Shown here in pieces: positions 19,509 through 27,807 of a stretch of DNA of 64,000 nucleotides. Numbering within the stretch: the first letter of the stretch is position 1; each line of letters begins with the position of its first letter. The notes beneath the pieces are model-generated. The model saw only the letters and a list, made by a program, of their open reading frames with translations. It did not search any database and was not told where the DNA came from. This DNA comes from Butyricicoccus sp. OM04-18BH (GTDB taxonomy: Bacteria; Bacillota; Clostridia; Oscillospirales; Butyricicoccaceae). Both the position numbers and the translations under genes were made by a program. The stretch is from contig NZ_QULN01000003.1 in the NCBI RefSeq assembly GCF_003481705.1, forward strand, positions 248,001 to 312,000, in the 5' to 3' direction.

Positions 19509-20759
19509 ATGCGACAGCTTCTTGAAATCGCCGAGGACGCGCGACGTGCGAAATACACGGTCGCAAAGCTCGGCACGAACGATAAAAACCGTGCGCTTCT
19601 CGCCATCGCGGACGCGCTCGAGGCGCGTGCAGACGAAATCATCGCGGCAAACGCCGTCGACATCGAAAATGGCAGAGCCGCCGGACTGAACGACGGCCTC
19701 ATCGACCGCCTGATGCTCGATAAAAAGCGCATTGCGGGCATCGCGGAGGGCTGCCGTCAGGTAGCCGCCCTGCCCGACCCGGTCGGCGAGGTGCTCTGGA
19801 TGCGCAGACGCCCGAACGGCCTCAATATCGGTCAGAAGCGCGTCCCGATGGGCGTGATCGGCATCATTTATGAGGCGCGCCCGAACGTCACCGTCGACGC
19901 GGCGGCGCTGTGCTTCAAGGCCGGCTCGTCCTGCATCCTGCGCGGCGGCAAGGAAGCCTTCCGCTCCTCGATGTGCCTGACGAAGATCATGCGCGAGGCG
20001 CTTGCTTCCTGCGGTCTGCCCGAAAACGCCATCAATCTCGTCGAGGATACCTCGCGCGAGACCGCGACGCAGATGATGAAGCTCAACGGCTATCTCGACG
20101 TTCTCATTCCGCGCGGCGGCGCAGGCCTCATCCGCTCGGTCGTTATGAACGCGACCGTGCCCGTCATCGAGACCGGCACCGGCAACTGCCATATCTATGT
20201 CGACGCTTCCGCAGACCTCGAAATGGCAAAGAACATCCTTGTCAACGCCAAGTGCCAGCGCCCGAGCGTGTGCAATGCAGCGGAGAGCCTGCTCGTGCAC
20301 CGGGATGTCGCGTCGAAATTCCTGCCGATGGCGGCAGAGGGTCTGGCGGACGACCATGTCACCATCCACGGCTGCGCGCGCACGACCGAAATCCTCGGCG
20401 ACGCCATCCTTCCGGCTACCGACGAAGACTACGGCCGCGAATACCTCGGCTACGAGATCTCCTGCAAGGTCGTCGACTCGCTTGACGAGGCCATCGACCA
20501 CATCAACCGCTTCAACACCGGCCACTCGGAGTGCATCATCACCCGCGACTACGACGCTTCCCAGCGTTTTCTGGAGGAAGTGGACGCGGCGGCGGTCTAT
20601 GTCAACGCCTCCACGCGCTTTACAGACGGCTTCGAGTTCGGCTTCGGCGCGGAGATCGGTATTTCCACTCAGAAGCTGCACGCACGCGGCCCGATGGGAC
20701 TGAATGCGCTGACCACGACCAAGTATATCATCTACGGAAACGGACAGGTAAGAGCATGA
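19509..20759 (+). CDS. proA: Glutamate-5-semialdehyde dehydrogenase (gamma-glutamyl phosphate reductase)
   Basis: NADPH-dependent second step of proline synthesis; 416 residues, the usual length. Seen: aldehyde-dehydrogenase fold with VPMGVIGIIYEARPNVT, GSSCILRGGKEA, and the catalytic-cysteine region KCQRPSVCNAAE. AGAGGTG precedes the ATG. The last codons overlap the next gene's start by four bases (ATGA), so proB, proA and the CYTH gene form one operon. Confidence 0.97.
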   Translation: MRQLLEIAEDARRAKYTVAKLGTNDKNRALLAIADALEARADEIIAANAVDIENGRAAGLNDGLIDRLMLDKKRIAGIAEGCRQVAALPDPVGEVLWMRRRPNGLNIGQKRVPMGVIGIIYEARPNVTVDAAALCFKAGSSCILRGGKEAFRSSMCLTKIMREALASCGLPENAINLVEDTSRETATQMMKLNGYLDVLIPRGGAGLIRSVVMNATVPVIETGTGNCHIYVDASADLEMAKNILVNAKCQRPSVCNAAESLLVHRDVASKFLPMAAEGLADDHVTIHGCARTTEILGDAILPATDEDYGREYLGYEISCKVVDSLDEAIDHINRFNTGHSECIITRDYDASQRFLEEVDAAAVYVNASTRFTDGFEFGFGAEIGISTQKLHARGPMGLNALTTTKYIIYGNGQVRA

Positions 20760-21364
20760 ATAAAACGATGGAGAAGGAATACAAATGGCGTGCGGACGAG
20801 CTGCTGCTGAACCGCGCGCTGCTGTGGGCCTCCTCGCGCATCGGCAGCCAGAGCCGCACCATCCGCATGGAGTCGAGCTATTTCGATACCGCGGACGGGA
20901 TGCTGCGCAATAAGAAGGCTGCGCTGCGCCTGCGCCGCGAAAACGAGCGCACGGTGTGCTGCATGAAGCTGCGCGGCGAGGAGGAAAGCACGGACGGTCT
21001 GCGCGCACACGAGGAATATCAGTGCGATGCAGGTACGCTCGAAGACGGTCTGCGGCAGCTGCCCGAAAAGGGCGCGCCCGAGGCGCTGTGCGGCGAACTG
21101 CTGCACGCGGAGCTCAAGAAGATTTGCACGGTCTCGTTCCGCCGCTGCGCCGTACTGCTTCAGGAGCAGGATACGGTCTGCGAGCTTGCGCTCGACAAGG
21201 GTGAGCTGCGCCGCGAGGGTCGGAGCGCGCCGCTGTGCGAGATCGAGCTGGAATATGTCGCAGGCGACGAAAAGGCGTTCCATGCCCTCGCCGCCGAGTT
21301 GGCCGACCAGCTCGACCTTGTCCCCGAGAACGAAAGCAAGCTTGCGCGGGCCATGAAACTATAA
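20756..21364 (+). CDS. CYTH-domain protein (triphosphate tunnel metalloenzyme family)
   Basis: Likely a metal-dependent hydrolase of inorganic triphosphate or a similar tripolyphosphate ligand; 202 residues. Seen: the family's ExExK signature as EKEYK at residues 6-10, RxR pairs in ALRLRRENER, a central MKLRGEE strand, and a final KLARAM. The ATG overlaps the proA stop. Why it belongs to a proline operon is not evident. Related members bind cAMP or thiamine triphosphate, so the substrate is open. Confidence 0.85.
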   Translation: MNKTMEKEYKWRADELLLNRALLWASSRIGSQSRTIRMESSYFDTADGMLRNKKAALRLRRENERTVCCMKLRGEEESTDGLRAHEEYQCDAGTLEDGLRQLPEKGAPEALCGELLHAELKKICTVSFRRCAVLLQEQDTVCELALDKGELRREGRSAPLCEIELEYVAGDEKAFHALAAELADQLDLVPENESKLARAMKL

Positions 21365-21370
21365 TCTGCC

Positions 21371-21765
21371 GCGGAACTGCCGTTCCGCCGGCAAGCGAGA
21401 CTGTCGAAAAACTTCGTTTGCCGACAATCTGTGTTTTGACTTTACAAAAACACGAACGCCCGAAAGTTCCCATACGGAAACTTTCTCCCTCTCAAAGTAA
21501 GAAAAGGCACGCCAAAGGCGTGCCTTTTCTGCGCCCTCCGGGCGCAATTTCCTGCCGCATTTTGCCTTCGGCAAAACAGGCAGGACAGGCGCTCCGCAGA
21601 GCGCCGCATTAAATTCCCCATAAAAGTCCAGCTCTGCCGGACTTTTATACCTCTGCCCGCGCCGCCGCGGCGCGGCCTCGTCCGCCGTGCGGACGAGAGG
21701 GGGTTATCGCCCCCGGTTTCGCAAGGAACCGGGGGCGTATCTAAGGGGGACAGCGTCCCCCTTAG
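21371..21765. repeat. Array of about twelve consecutive stem-loops in a gene-free gap
   Basis: The 397-base gap between the convergent CYTH and HIT genes is almost entirely built of hairpins: 21371-21388, 21402-21426, 21462-21485, 21502-21528 (12-bp perfect stem), 21530-21546, 21551-21584, 21588-21605, 21620-21648, 21657-21675, 21677-21697, 21708-21737 (11 bp) and 21741-21765 (11 bp, including the HIT stop codon). Each stem has a different sequence. Only the one at 21502-21528 looks like a classical terminator. No open frame of note is present. Confidence 0.8.
21402..21494 (+). repeat. Dispersed repeat, copy A
   Basis: This stretch resembles 52753-52848. The last 35 bases (21460-21494) are identical to 52814-52848, and the preceding part aligns with small gaps. 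It contains two stem-loops: TGTCG/CGACA arms at 21402-21406 and 21422-21426, and a GAAAGTT/AACTTTC stem at 21462-21485. Confidence 0.8.
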
Positions 21766-22184
21766 AGGCCAAGCTCCTTCTGGAGCTGAGAGATCATTTC
21801 CTTGTACTCCTCGTCCTTCAGGAATACCGGCTCCGGATTGGTGATCGCGAAGCTGCCGCCGAACTCAAAGCCGCCCTCGTACTTCGGTACGATGTGGAAA
21901 TGCAGATGCGGATTGCTGTCGCCGAAGGAGCCGAGGTTGATCTTGGTGCAGCCCCACAGCTTCTTGATCGCACCGGAAGCCGCTGCCAGATCAGCACAGT
22001 AGTCGTTGCGCTCCTGCTCGTCGCACTCGCACAGCTCCTTCTTGTGGCTCTTCAGCGCCAGTGCGCAGCGGCCCTTGTGCGCCTGATCCTTGAACAGATA
22101 CAGCGTGCCGGCCTTCATGTCGCCGACCTTGAACATGATCGCCTCGCGGCCCTCATGATGCTCGTCACAGTAGAAACATCCCAT
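21762..22184 (-). CDS. HIT-family (histidine triad) hydrolase
   Basis: Nucleotide-binding protein of 140 residues, likely hydrolysing a nucleotide phosphoramidate or dinucleotide. Seen: the triad as HLHFHIVPK near residue 95, and an N-terminal CFYCDEHH that resembles the zinc-binding CxxC of many HIT proteins. The ATG at 22182-22184 has AAGGAG. The stop codon lies inside the last stem-loop of the array. Substrate not assignable from sequence. Confidence 0.88.
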   Translation of the reverse strand: MGCFYCDEHHEGREAIMFKVGDMKAGTLYLFKDQAHKGRCALALKSHKKELCECDEQERNDYCADLAAASGAIKKLWGCTKINLGSFGDSNPHLHFHIVPKYEGGFEFGGSFAITNPEPVFLKDEEYKEMISQLQKELGL

Positions 22185-22237
22185 TGTAATTATCTCCTTT
22201 ACTGCGGACAGGTCTCGCCCGTCCTGTATTTGTCTTT

Positions 22238-22266
22238 ATTATACAACCTGCGCACCGAGATTTCCA
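22238..22266 (-). promoter_or_regulatory. Putative promoter of the HIT gene
   Basis: On the minus strand TATAAT (22238-22243) lies 17 bases from TGGAAA (22261-22266), in the gap after the FkbM gene. Confidence 0.6.
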
Positions 22267-22273
22267 CTCTTTT

Positions 22274-23338
22274 TTATCTCGCGTACAGATTGGTGTCCCA
22301 CGCCGGGACATAGGGGTGATGGCGCAGATAAAGCGCGTAATCTTTGCACAGGCTGTGGATAAGCAGCGGCAGTTCGAAGAAATCCTCGCTGCGGTGATAT
22401 GCCGCGATATTCAGCTTCGGCCTCTCGCGCTCGATGGTCTGCCGCGCACCGGCGATCGCCTCGCGCTCCGCGCCCTCGACATCCATCTTGAGATAAGTGC
22501 ACGGCCTGCCGTTCAGCACGCTGTCGAGCGCACGCATCTGCGTCTCGCGGCCCTTGTTCGCGACGTGCGACTGACGGCCTGCCTGATCGGAGAAGCAGCG
22601 GATCTCGTCCCTGTCCCACGCGCCCGCCTGCACGAGCGTCACATCGCCCTCGATATTCGCCGAGGCCCATTCGTTCAGCTTGCGGAAGCTGCGGCGGTCG
22701 GGCTCGAGCGCGGTAACGGAGGCAAAGCGGCCGTCCGTGTAGTGCAGCAGCTCGCGGATCGTGTCGCCGTTGTACGCACCGAGATCGGAAAAATGCTCGT
22801 CTGCGCCCGGCCGGAGGATGTTCTCGAACACCTCATCCTTGCCGCTTTCGCTGTTTCGCAGGTATTTCAGCCTGCCCGACAGCTTGAAGCGCACGGTGTC
22901 GAGAAATACCTCGCGCGAACGCTCGTCCGCGAGCAGCTCATACGCCCTCTGCATGTCCGCGCTGTGCTCACGCACGAACGCCTCGTCAAAAAGCGGCCCC
23001 GGCACGACCGGAACATCGGGCGCGACAACGTCATAGTCTGCGTCCAGCTCGTACATCTTCGCGAGCACCTCGGGACGCTGACTGGCGAACGAAATGATGA
23101 TCACGATGTCCTCGCCCAGCTCCGCCACCGTGTCCGACAGCTTGCGCACCGAAAAGCCGTGAAACAGGTTGCCGCGCGCAAATTCGTCGCTCGCGAACAC
23201 ACCGCTCGCGCGGATGCCGAGGCGGTCGAACTGCGCAAGTATCTTATCCGCCCCGTCCCCCATGCCGTACAGCACGATGGGGCGCGTCTCTTCCTTCAGT
23301 CGGCTCCAGACCGACTGCTCCAGTGATAAAAAGTCCAT
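22274..23338 (-). CDS. FkbM-family SAM-dependent methyltransferase
   Basis: Probable O-methyltransferase of a glycan or peptide; 354 residues, longer than a bare FkbM domain. Seen: residues 1-150 form an N-terminal part with a Rossmann-like VLYGMGDGADKIL, then the FkbM domain with FSDLGAYNGDTIREL (SAM binding), VTALEPDRRSFRKL, and YLKMDVEGAEREAI. The ATG at 23336-23338 has GGAG seven bases upstream; an upstream in-frame Met precedes the mapped promoter start and is unlikely. It is divergent from the Gly/Ser-rich gene with back-to-back promoters, which suggests, without proof, a joint role in surface glycan decoration. Confidence 0.85.
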   Translation of the reverse strand: MDFLSLEQSVWSRLKEETRPIVLYGMGDGADKILAQFDRLGIRASGVFASDEFARGNLFHGFSVRKLSDTVAELGEDIVIIISFASQRPEVLAKMYELDADYDVVAPDVPVVPGPLFDEAFVREHSADMQRAYELLADERSREVFLDTVRFKLSGRLKYLRNSESGKDEVFENILRPGADEHFSDLGAYNGDTIRELLHYTDGRFASVTALEPDRRSFRKLNEWASANIEGDVTLVQAGAWDRDEIRCFSDQAGRQSHVANKGRETQMRALDSVLNGRPCTYLKMDVEGAEREAIAGARQTIERERPKLNIAAYHRSEDFFELPLLIHSLCKDYALYLRHHPYVPAWDTNLYAR

Positions 23339-23425
23339 GATATGCTCCGTTTCGTTTATTTCCGCGTCCGGACAGAGGAAAATCCCACGCCGGAGAACGT
23401 CTTTTTTCGTTTTTCTGTTCATATT

Positions 23426-23454
23426 ATTATAAGGTGTTTCCATTCTGCTGTCAA
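23426..23454 (-). promoter_or_regulatory. Consensus sigma-A promoter of the FkbM gene
   Basis: On the minus strand a perfect TTGACA (23449-23454) and perfect TATAAT (23426-23431) are separated by 17 bases. The start would fall near 23419, leaving an 80-base leader. Confidence 0.92.
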
Positions 23455-23474
23455 AGAAAACCCTTGAAAAACAG

Positions 23475-23503
23475 TTGCGAAAACCTATGCGGTTCGGTAT
23501 AAT
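23475..23503 (+). promoter_or_regulatory. Promoter of the Gly/Ser-rich protein gene
   Basis: TTGCGA (23475-23480) and TATAAT (23498-23503) are 17 bases apart. Predicted start near 23510, back to back with the FkbM promoter. Confidence 0.82.
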
Positions 23504-23536
23504 TTTATTGTGATGAAAAATCAGGGAGGTGCCGCC

Positions 23537-24022
23537 ATGTCAAAGCCAAACGGCATTCTGGCAATGAATCCGGAAAAATATCGTGAGATCGACGGAGTTG
23601 TGTTTGATCTGGACAGCTATGCGCGGCACTGCAAGCCGCCCGAGCAAGAGAAAAAGTGCGAAGATACGCCGAAAGCAGACGAAAACCCTGCCGAAGCACC
23701 GTCTGCTGCGCCTGCGCCCGTGTTCGCGGTCGACCCCTATCCCGACGGCTGGTACCCGGCCGAGGACGGCCGTCCGCCGGTGCCGGTCATGGGCGGCGCG
23801 CTGCCGCCGTGCGAGAGCGAAAGCGACGTCATCCGTGAGGAAAACGGCGTAAAAACCGTCGTTCAGACGGTGTATTTCGCCGCAGGCTCGGGTTCCGGCT
23901 CCGGCTCCTACACGACCTCGTATACCACGAGCTTCCGCTCGTCCGGTTCGGGTTCGGGCGGCTCCTATGTGTTCGGCTCGTGCGTTTACACGGTCGGCGG
24001 CTACGGACTGGAGCTGATCTGA
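23537..24022 (+). CDS. Hypothetical protein with Pro/Ala-rich middle and Gly/Ser/Thr repeat tail
   Basis: Unrecognised protein of 161 residues. Seen: no signal peptide or membrane helix; residues 1-40 globular-looking (IDGVVFDLDSYARHC), 45-70 Pro/Ala/Glu-rich and probably disordered, then a GSGSGSGS run, a YTTSYTTS repeat and SGSGSGGSY, ending hydrophobic. The ATG at 23537 follows GGGAGGTG; an ATG at 23510 coincides with the predicted transcription start and is rejected. It is followed, with overlapping stop and start (TGATG), by a glycosyltransferase-like gene. The Ser/Thr-rich tail could be a glycosylation target (inference). No family was recognised. Confidence 0.7.
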   Translation: MSKPNGILAMNPEKYREIDGVVFDLDSYARHCKPPEQEKKCEDTPKADENPAEAPSAAPAPVFAVDPYPDGWYPAEDGRPPVPVMGGALPPCESESDVIREENGVKTVVQTVYFAAGSGSGSGSYTTSYTTSFRSSGSGSGGSYVFGSCVYTVGGYGLELI

Positions 24023-24882
24023 TGCGCGGCTTTCACGTGAACTGGACACGCCCCTTTTCGGTCCGCGCGCCCGGCATGCCGTATGCGGTCGAGCCGTTCG
24101 AGCTGCTCACGACCGCGCTCTCCGCGCTCTGCTGGCGGCGCGAAAACGGCAGCATCTGCATGGTCTGCGACAGCCGCGCGGTGGAATACTACGCTTCGCT
24201 CGGACTGGATTTTCTCTGGGACGACGGAATGCACCCCCTGCTCGACGCGATGCCGGACGACATCAACGCCACGGCGTTCTGGGCCGCCGGAAAGCTGTAC
24301 GCAGTCGCCGCGATGAAGGCGCCGTGCGTCATGCTCGACACCGACCTCATCTGCTGGAAGAATATCGACACACTGCTCGATGGCGTGGACGCCGCCGCCA
24401 TCCACCGCGAGGACATCATTCCGTCCATTTATCCCGACAAAAGCGCGTTTTCCCGCTCGCGCGGCTTTGATTTCGATGAACTCGACTGGACGGTACAGCC
24501 GCTCAACACCGCGCTGTGCTACTTCGGGAGCGACGAGTTCCGCCGCTATTACACGGATACCGCCATCCGCTTCATGCGCTCCGCGCCGCAGGCGGACGAC
24601 ACGCTGACCTACATGGTGTTCGCCGAGCAGCGGCTGCTCACCATGTGCGCCGAAAAGAAAGGTATCCGCATCCGGGCGCTTTCCGACCTGCCCTCGCTGT
24701 TCGGCGGCGGTCAGGGCGGATATTTCACACATATCTGGGGGTTCAAGCAGCAGATGCGTGAAGATCCGGCACTTTACGAGGACTTCTGCCGCCGCTGCGC
24801 CGCACGGCTCTCGCGCGACTTCCCCGATGAGGCGGAGAGGATTGCGCAGGTGCCGGTGCTTTCGGTATTTTTTGCAACATAA
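24022..24882 (+). CDS. Glycosyltransferase-like protein (DUF6734-type)
   Basis: Protein of 286 residues with features of a GT-A nucleotide-sugar transferase. Seen: a DxD-like motif in MLDTDLICWKN near residue 108, a conserved-looking ALCYFG segment near 165 and HIWGFKQQ near 245, which recall a family of capsule-type transferases. No membrane segment. The ATG overlaps the stop of the preceding Gly/Ser-rich gene by one base, and there is no separate promoter, so the two are co-expressed. The family name is from memory and tentative. Confidence 0.68.
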   Translation: MRGFHVNWTRPFSVRAPGMPYAVEPFELLTTALSALCWRRENGSICMVCDSRAVEYYASLGLDFLWDDGMHPLLDAMPDDINATAFWAAGKLYAVAAMKAPCVMLDTDLICWKNIDTLLDGVDAAAIHREDIIPSIYPDKSAFSRSRGFDFDELDWTVQPLNTALCYFGSDEFRRYYTDTAIRFMRSAPQADDTLTYMVFAEQRLLTMCAEKKGIRIRALSDLPSLFGGGQGGYFTHIWGFKQQMREDPALYEDFCRRCAARLSRDFPDEAERIAQVPVLSVFFAT

Positions 24883-24884
24883 AA

Positions 24885-24920
24885 AACGCACAGAGGACGG
24901 TAAAATTCCCTCTGTGCGTT
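24885..24920. terminator. Bidirectional terminator between convergent genes
   Basis: A 12-bp perfect stem (24885-24896 with 24909-24920) has A-runs on the left and ATTTTTA on the right, serving both the glycosyltransferase-like gene and ugtP. Confidence 0.92.
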
Positions 24921-24930
24921 ATTTTTATGT

Positions 24931-26061
24931 TTATTGCAGCGCGAGAACGAAATCCGCGAGACGTTCGGTGGCGTCGGGGTGCGCGACCGCCTTCATCGTG
25001 TGGCGCACGGTCTCCAGACGCACCGGATTGGTGAACAGCTCGTAAACCGCCTCATCCACCGGAAAATGCTTGGTGATGAGCGCCGCCATGCCGTTATTGA
25101 CGAGAAAATCGACGTTCCTCTCCTCGTGACCCGGGATGGGGTCGGCGAGCAGCATGGGCAGGTTCTTCGCGAGCGCCTCCGAGACCGTCAGGCCGCCCGG
25201 CTTGGAGATGATGCAGTCGGACGCGCTCATCATCACCTCAACGTTGTGCACAAAGCCATAGGGGCGGATGATGCAGTTTCCGTTGTAGCGCGCGGCGAAT
25301 TTTTCAACGTGCATCTGCATTTTCTTGTTGTTGCCGCAGACGACGAGCATCTGGAACGGCATACCGATCTGCACGATCTTTTCGATAGTCTTTACGTGCT
25401 CTGCATGTCCCATGCTGCCGCCCATCAGCAGGATGGTATGCATATCCGGATCGATACCGAGCTCCTCCGCTGCTGCACGGCGGTCGAGGCGCAGGTTGAA
25501 CTTCGGATGCACCGGAATGCCGAACGGCAGGATGCGCTCACGCGGCACGCCGCGCTGCACGCAGCGGTAGGTCAGCAGCTCGCTCGCCGTGACGATATAC
25601 TGCACGCGCGGCACATCCTCCCAGTACGGATGGAGCGTGTAGTCCGTGACGATGCCGATGGTCATGATGTCCGCGAGCTTTTTGCGCTTTTTCAGTTCAT
25701 CCACCATCTGCGCGGCGAAAACATGCGTGCAGATGATGACGTCCGGCTCGCGGTCGGAAATGACGCGCGCGAATTTGGTCGCGCCGAGGGCATTGATGAT
25801 ATTGATGATGCTCGGCGCAGAGGAGAAATAGCTCGCGCCGTTGTTCTCTGCCAGCTGATAGACCAGACGATACAGCGTCTGCATATGCTTGGAGGAGAAC
25901 AGATATCCCTTGTCGATCGTGGTTTTAATGAGGTTGCTGATATAGGCGTACACATCGAGCGTGTCCACCTCCGCCCCCTTGTTCTTTAGCATATCTCCGA
26001 TCGCCTGCGCCGTGGCATGATGACCATAGCCGGCGGTAACGGACAAAATCAAAACTTTCAT
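24931..26061 (-). CDS. ugtP: UgtP/MGDG-synthase-type glycolipid glycosyltransferase
   Basis: Peripheral membrane enzyme that transfers glucose or galactose to diacylglycerol, giving the glycolipid anchor of lipoteichoic acid; 376 residues. Seen: N-terminal MKVLILSVTAGYGHHATA with the GHH-containing acceptor loop, IICTHVF, LLMGGSMG at the start of the second domain, and the UDP-sugar motif SKPGGLTVSEALA. The ATG at 26059-26061 follows GGAAAGGAAG. It connects functionally with the two LtaS-like genes in the window. Exact sugar and number of transfers are not readable. Confidence 0.85.
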   Translation of the reverse strand: MKVLILSVTAGYGHHATAQAIGDMLKNKGAEVDTLDVYAYISNLIKTTIDKGYLFSSKHMQTLYRLVYQLAENNGASYFSSAPSIINIINALGATKFARVISDREPDVIICTHVFAAQMVDELKKRKKLADIMTIGIVTDYTLHPYWEDVPRVQYIVTASELLTYRCVQRGVPRERILPFGIPVHPKFNLRLDRRAAAEELGIDPDMHTILLMGGSMGHAEHVKTIEKIVQIGMPFQMLVVCGNNKKMQMHVEKFAARYNGNCIIRPYGFVHNVEVMMSASDCIISKPGGLTVSEALAKNLPMLLADPIPGHEERNVDFLVNNGMAALITKHFPVDEAVYELFTNPVRLETVRHTMKAVAHPDATERLADFVLALQ

Positions 26062-26115
26062 GCTTACTTCCTTTCCTGCATGGGGAACGCTGCATCCTTC
26101 GCAGCAGCTATGTCC

Positions 26116-26144
26116 ATTGTACACGAAACCGTCCCGCATTGCAA
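26116..26144 (-). promoter_or_regulatory. Promoter of ugtP
   Basis: On the minus strand TTGCAA (26139-26144) and TACAAT (26116-26121) are 17 bases apart. Confidence 0.75.
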
Positions 26145-26303
26145 CCGCAAACGCAGTTTATCCCGGTAACAATATGGAAATACCGAACATTTTCGCCGGA
26201 CTTTACACACTTCATCAAGCCGTCATTTCCTGCCGTTTTTCTTTTTTCGTGCATTCGTTCATTTTTTGTTCGTTTCCCTATTTTATTTTATCGGAAACTG
26301 TAC

Positions 26304-26309
26304 TATAAT
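26304..26309 (+). promoter_or_regulatory. -10 element of the murC promoter
   Basis: A perfect TATAAT lies 57 bases before murC; the -35 region is an AT-rich TTTTAT with little match. The gene-free stretch 26062-26365 holds this element and the ugtP promoter; nothing else was seen in it. Confidence 0.6.
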
Positions 26310-26365
26310 AAAAGGAAGCACAGCTTTCGCTGAAAAAAACAGAACAAACAGGAGGCTTAGGGAAA

Positions 26366-27736
26366 ATGGCCCTGTCTATCAAGCCCTATATTGAAAATAA
26401 GGAAAGAATTCACCTCATCGGCATCGGCGGCGTATCCATGAACTCGCTCGCAGAGCTTCTGCTGAGCAAGGGTGTGCCGGTCTCCGGCTCCGACCGCCTG
26501 CGCACCGACGTCACCGCGCGTCTCGAGGCGCTCGGCGCCGCGATCACCTATGAGCACAGGCCGGAGAACGTCGAGGGCGCGTCCCTGATCGTGCGCACCG
26601 CCGCCGTTCACGACGAAAACCCCGAGATCGTCCGCGCACACGAGCTCGGCATCCCGGTCATGGAGCGCGCAGAGGCCTGGGGCCACATCATGCGCGACTA
26701 CGACAATGTCGTCTGCCTCTCCGGCACCCACGGCAAGACTACCTCGACCTCGATGATGACCATGATGACCATCGAGGCGCAGATGGACCCGACGGTCATG
26801 GTCGGCAGCAACCTGCCCGCCATCGGCGGCACGCTCCGCATCGGCGGCAAGGGCTGCTTTGTTGCGGAGAGCTGCGAGTACACCAATTCCTTCCTGCGCT
26901 TCGCGCCGACCGTTTCGGTCATCCTGAACGTCGAGGAGGATCACCTCGACTTCTTCAAGGACATCAACGACATCATCCACTCGTTCCACGAGTTTGCAGA
27001 GCTGACTCCGATGAACGGTCTGGTCGTTGTCAACCACGACGACCCGAACGCGATGCGCGCCGTCGCGCACATCGACCGCCGCATCCGCACCTTCGGCACA
27101 ACGTCCGATGCAGACGTTTATCCGACCGAGGTCCGCGACGAAAACGGCTACTACCGCTTTACCGTTAACATCGACGGAAAGGAATATGCAAAGGTCGCGC
27201 TCTCGGTGCCCGGCCGCCACAATATGCTCAACGCCCTCGCCTGCTGCGCGGCAGCGGAATTTCTCGGCGTTCCGGGCGAGGCCGCGGAAAAGGGCCTGAA
27301 CAAGTTCACCGGCTCCTCCCGCCGCTTCCAGCTCGTCGGCAAGATGCCGAACGGCGCGACGGTCGTTGACGACTACGCGCACCATCCGAGCGAGATGAAG
27401 GCGACCCTCTCCACCGCGAAGGAGATGCACTTCGACCGCATCCTGTGCGCGTTCCAGCCGCACACCTATACGCGCACCAAGGCGCTGTTCCCCGAGTTCG
27501 TCGACGCGCTCAAGCAGTGCGATCAGGCCATTCTCGCGCCCATCTATGCTGCGCGCGAGCAGAACACCATCGGCATCTACTCCTCCGACATCGCAAAGGA
27601 GGTCCCGGGCGCTGTCTCGTTCGATACCTTCGATGAGATCGCGGATTACCTGCGCAAAAACGCAGGCCCGAACGACCTCGTCCTCACCATGGGCGCCGGC
27701 AACATCAACACGGTCGGCCCGATGCTCATCAAGTAA
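26366..27736 (+). CDS. murC: UDP-N-acetylmuramate--L-alanine ligase
   Basis: ATP-dependent Mur ligase adding L-alanine to UDP-MurNAc in cytosolic peptidoglycan precursor synthesis; 456 residues, full length. Seen: N-terminal IHLIGIGGVSMNSLA (UDP-sugar-binding domain), ATP loop GTHGKTTSTSM near 120, NVEEDHLDFF, PGRHNMLNALA, and the C-terminal VDDYAHHPSE. The ATG follows AGGAGG at a spacing of 11. It stands alone between its promoter and a strong terminator. Confidence 0.97.
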   Translation: MALSIKPYIENKERIHLIGIGGVSMNSLAELLLSKGVPVSGSDRLRTDVTARLEALGAAITYEHRPENVEGASLIVRTAAVHDENPEIVRAHELGIPVMERAEAWGHIMRDYDNVVCLSGTHGKTTSTSMMTMMTIEAQMDPTVMVGSNLPAIGGTLRIGGKGCFVAESCEYTNSFLRFAPTVSVILNVEEDHLDFFKDINDIIHSFHEFAELTPMNGLVVVNHDDPNAMRAVAHIDRRIRTFGTTSDADVYPTEVRDENGYYRFTVNIDGKEYAKVALSVPGRHNMLNALACCAAAEFLGVPGEAAEKGLNKFTGSSRRFQLVGKMPNGATVVDDYAHHPSEMKATLSTAKEMHFDRILCAFQPHTYTRTKALFPEFVDALKQCDQAILAPIYAAREQNTIGIYSSDIAKEVPGAVSFDTFDEIADYLRKNAGPNDLVLTMGAGNINTVGPMLIK

Positions 27737-27744
27737 ATTCTTCG

Positions 27745-27785
27745 GCGGCTCTGTCTGTTTTCGCGCACACAGAGCCGCTTTTTTT
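27745..27785 (+). terminator. Intrinsic terminator of murC
   Basis: A 10-bp perfect stem (27745-27754 with 27769-27778) is followed by seven T. Confidence 0.93.
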
Positions 27786-27807
27786 CATTTCAAAGGAGGT
27801 TCTTCCC

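Noticed and set aside
21502..21765. CRISPR array interpretation of the repeated hairpins.
   Set aside because: The palindromes are all different, with no constant repeat, no regular spacers and no cas genes.
23510..23539. ATG at 23510 as start of the Gly/Ser-rich protein.
   Set aside because: It coincides with the predicted transcription start; the ATG at 23537 has a GGGAGGTG site at proper distance.
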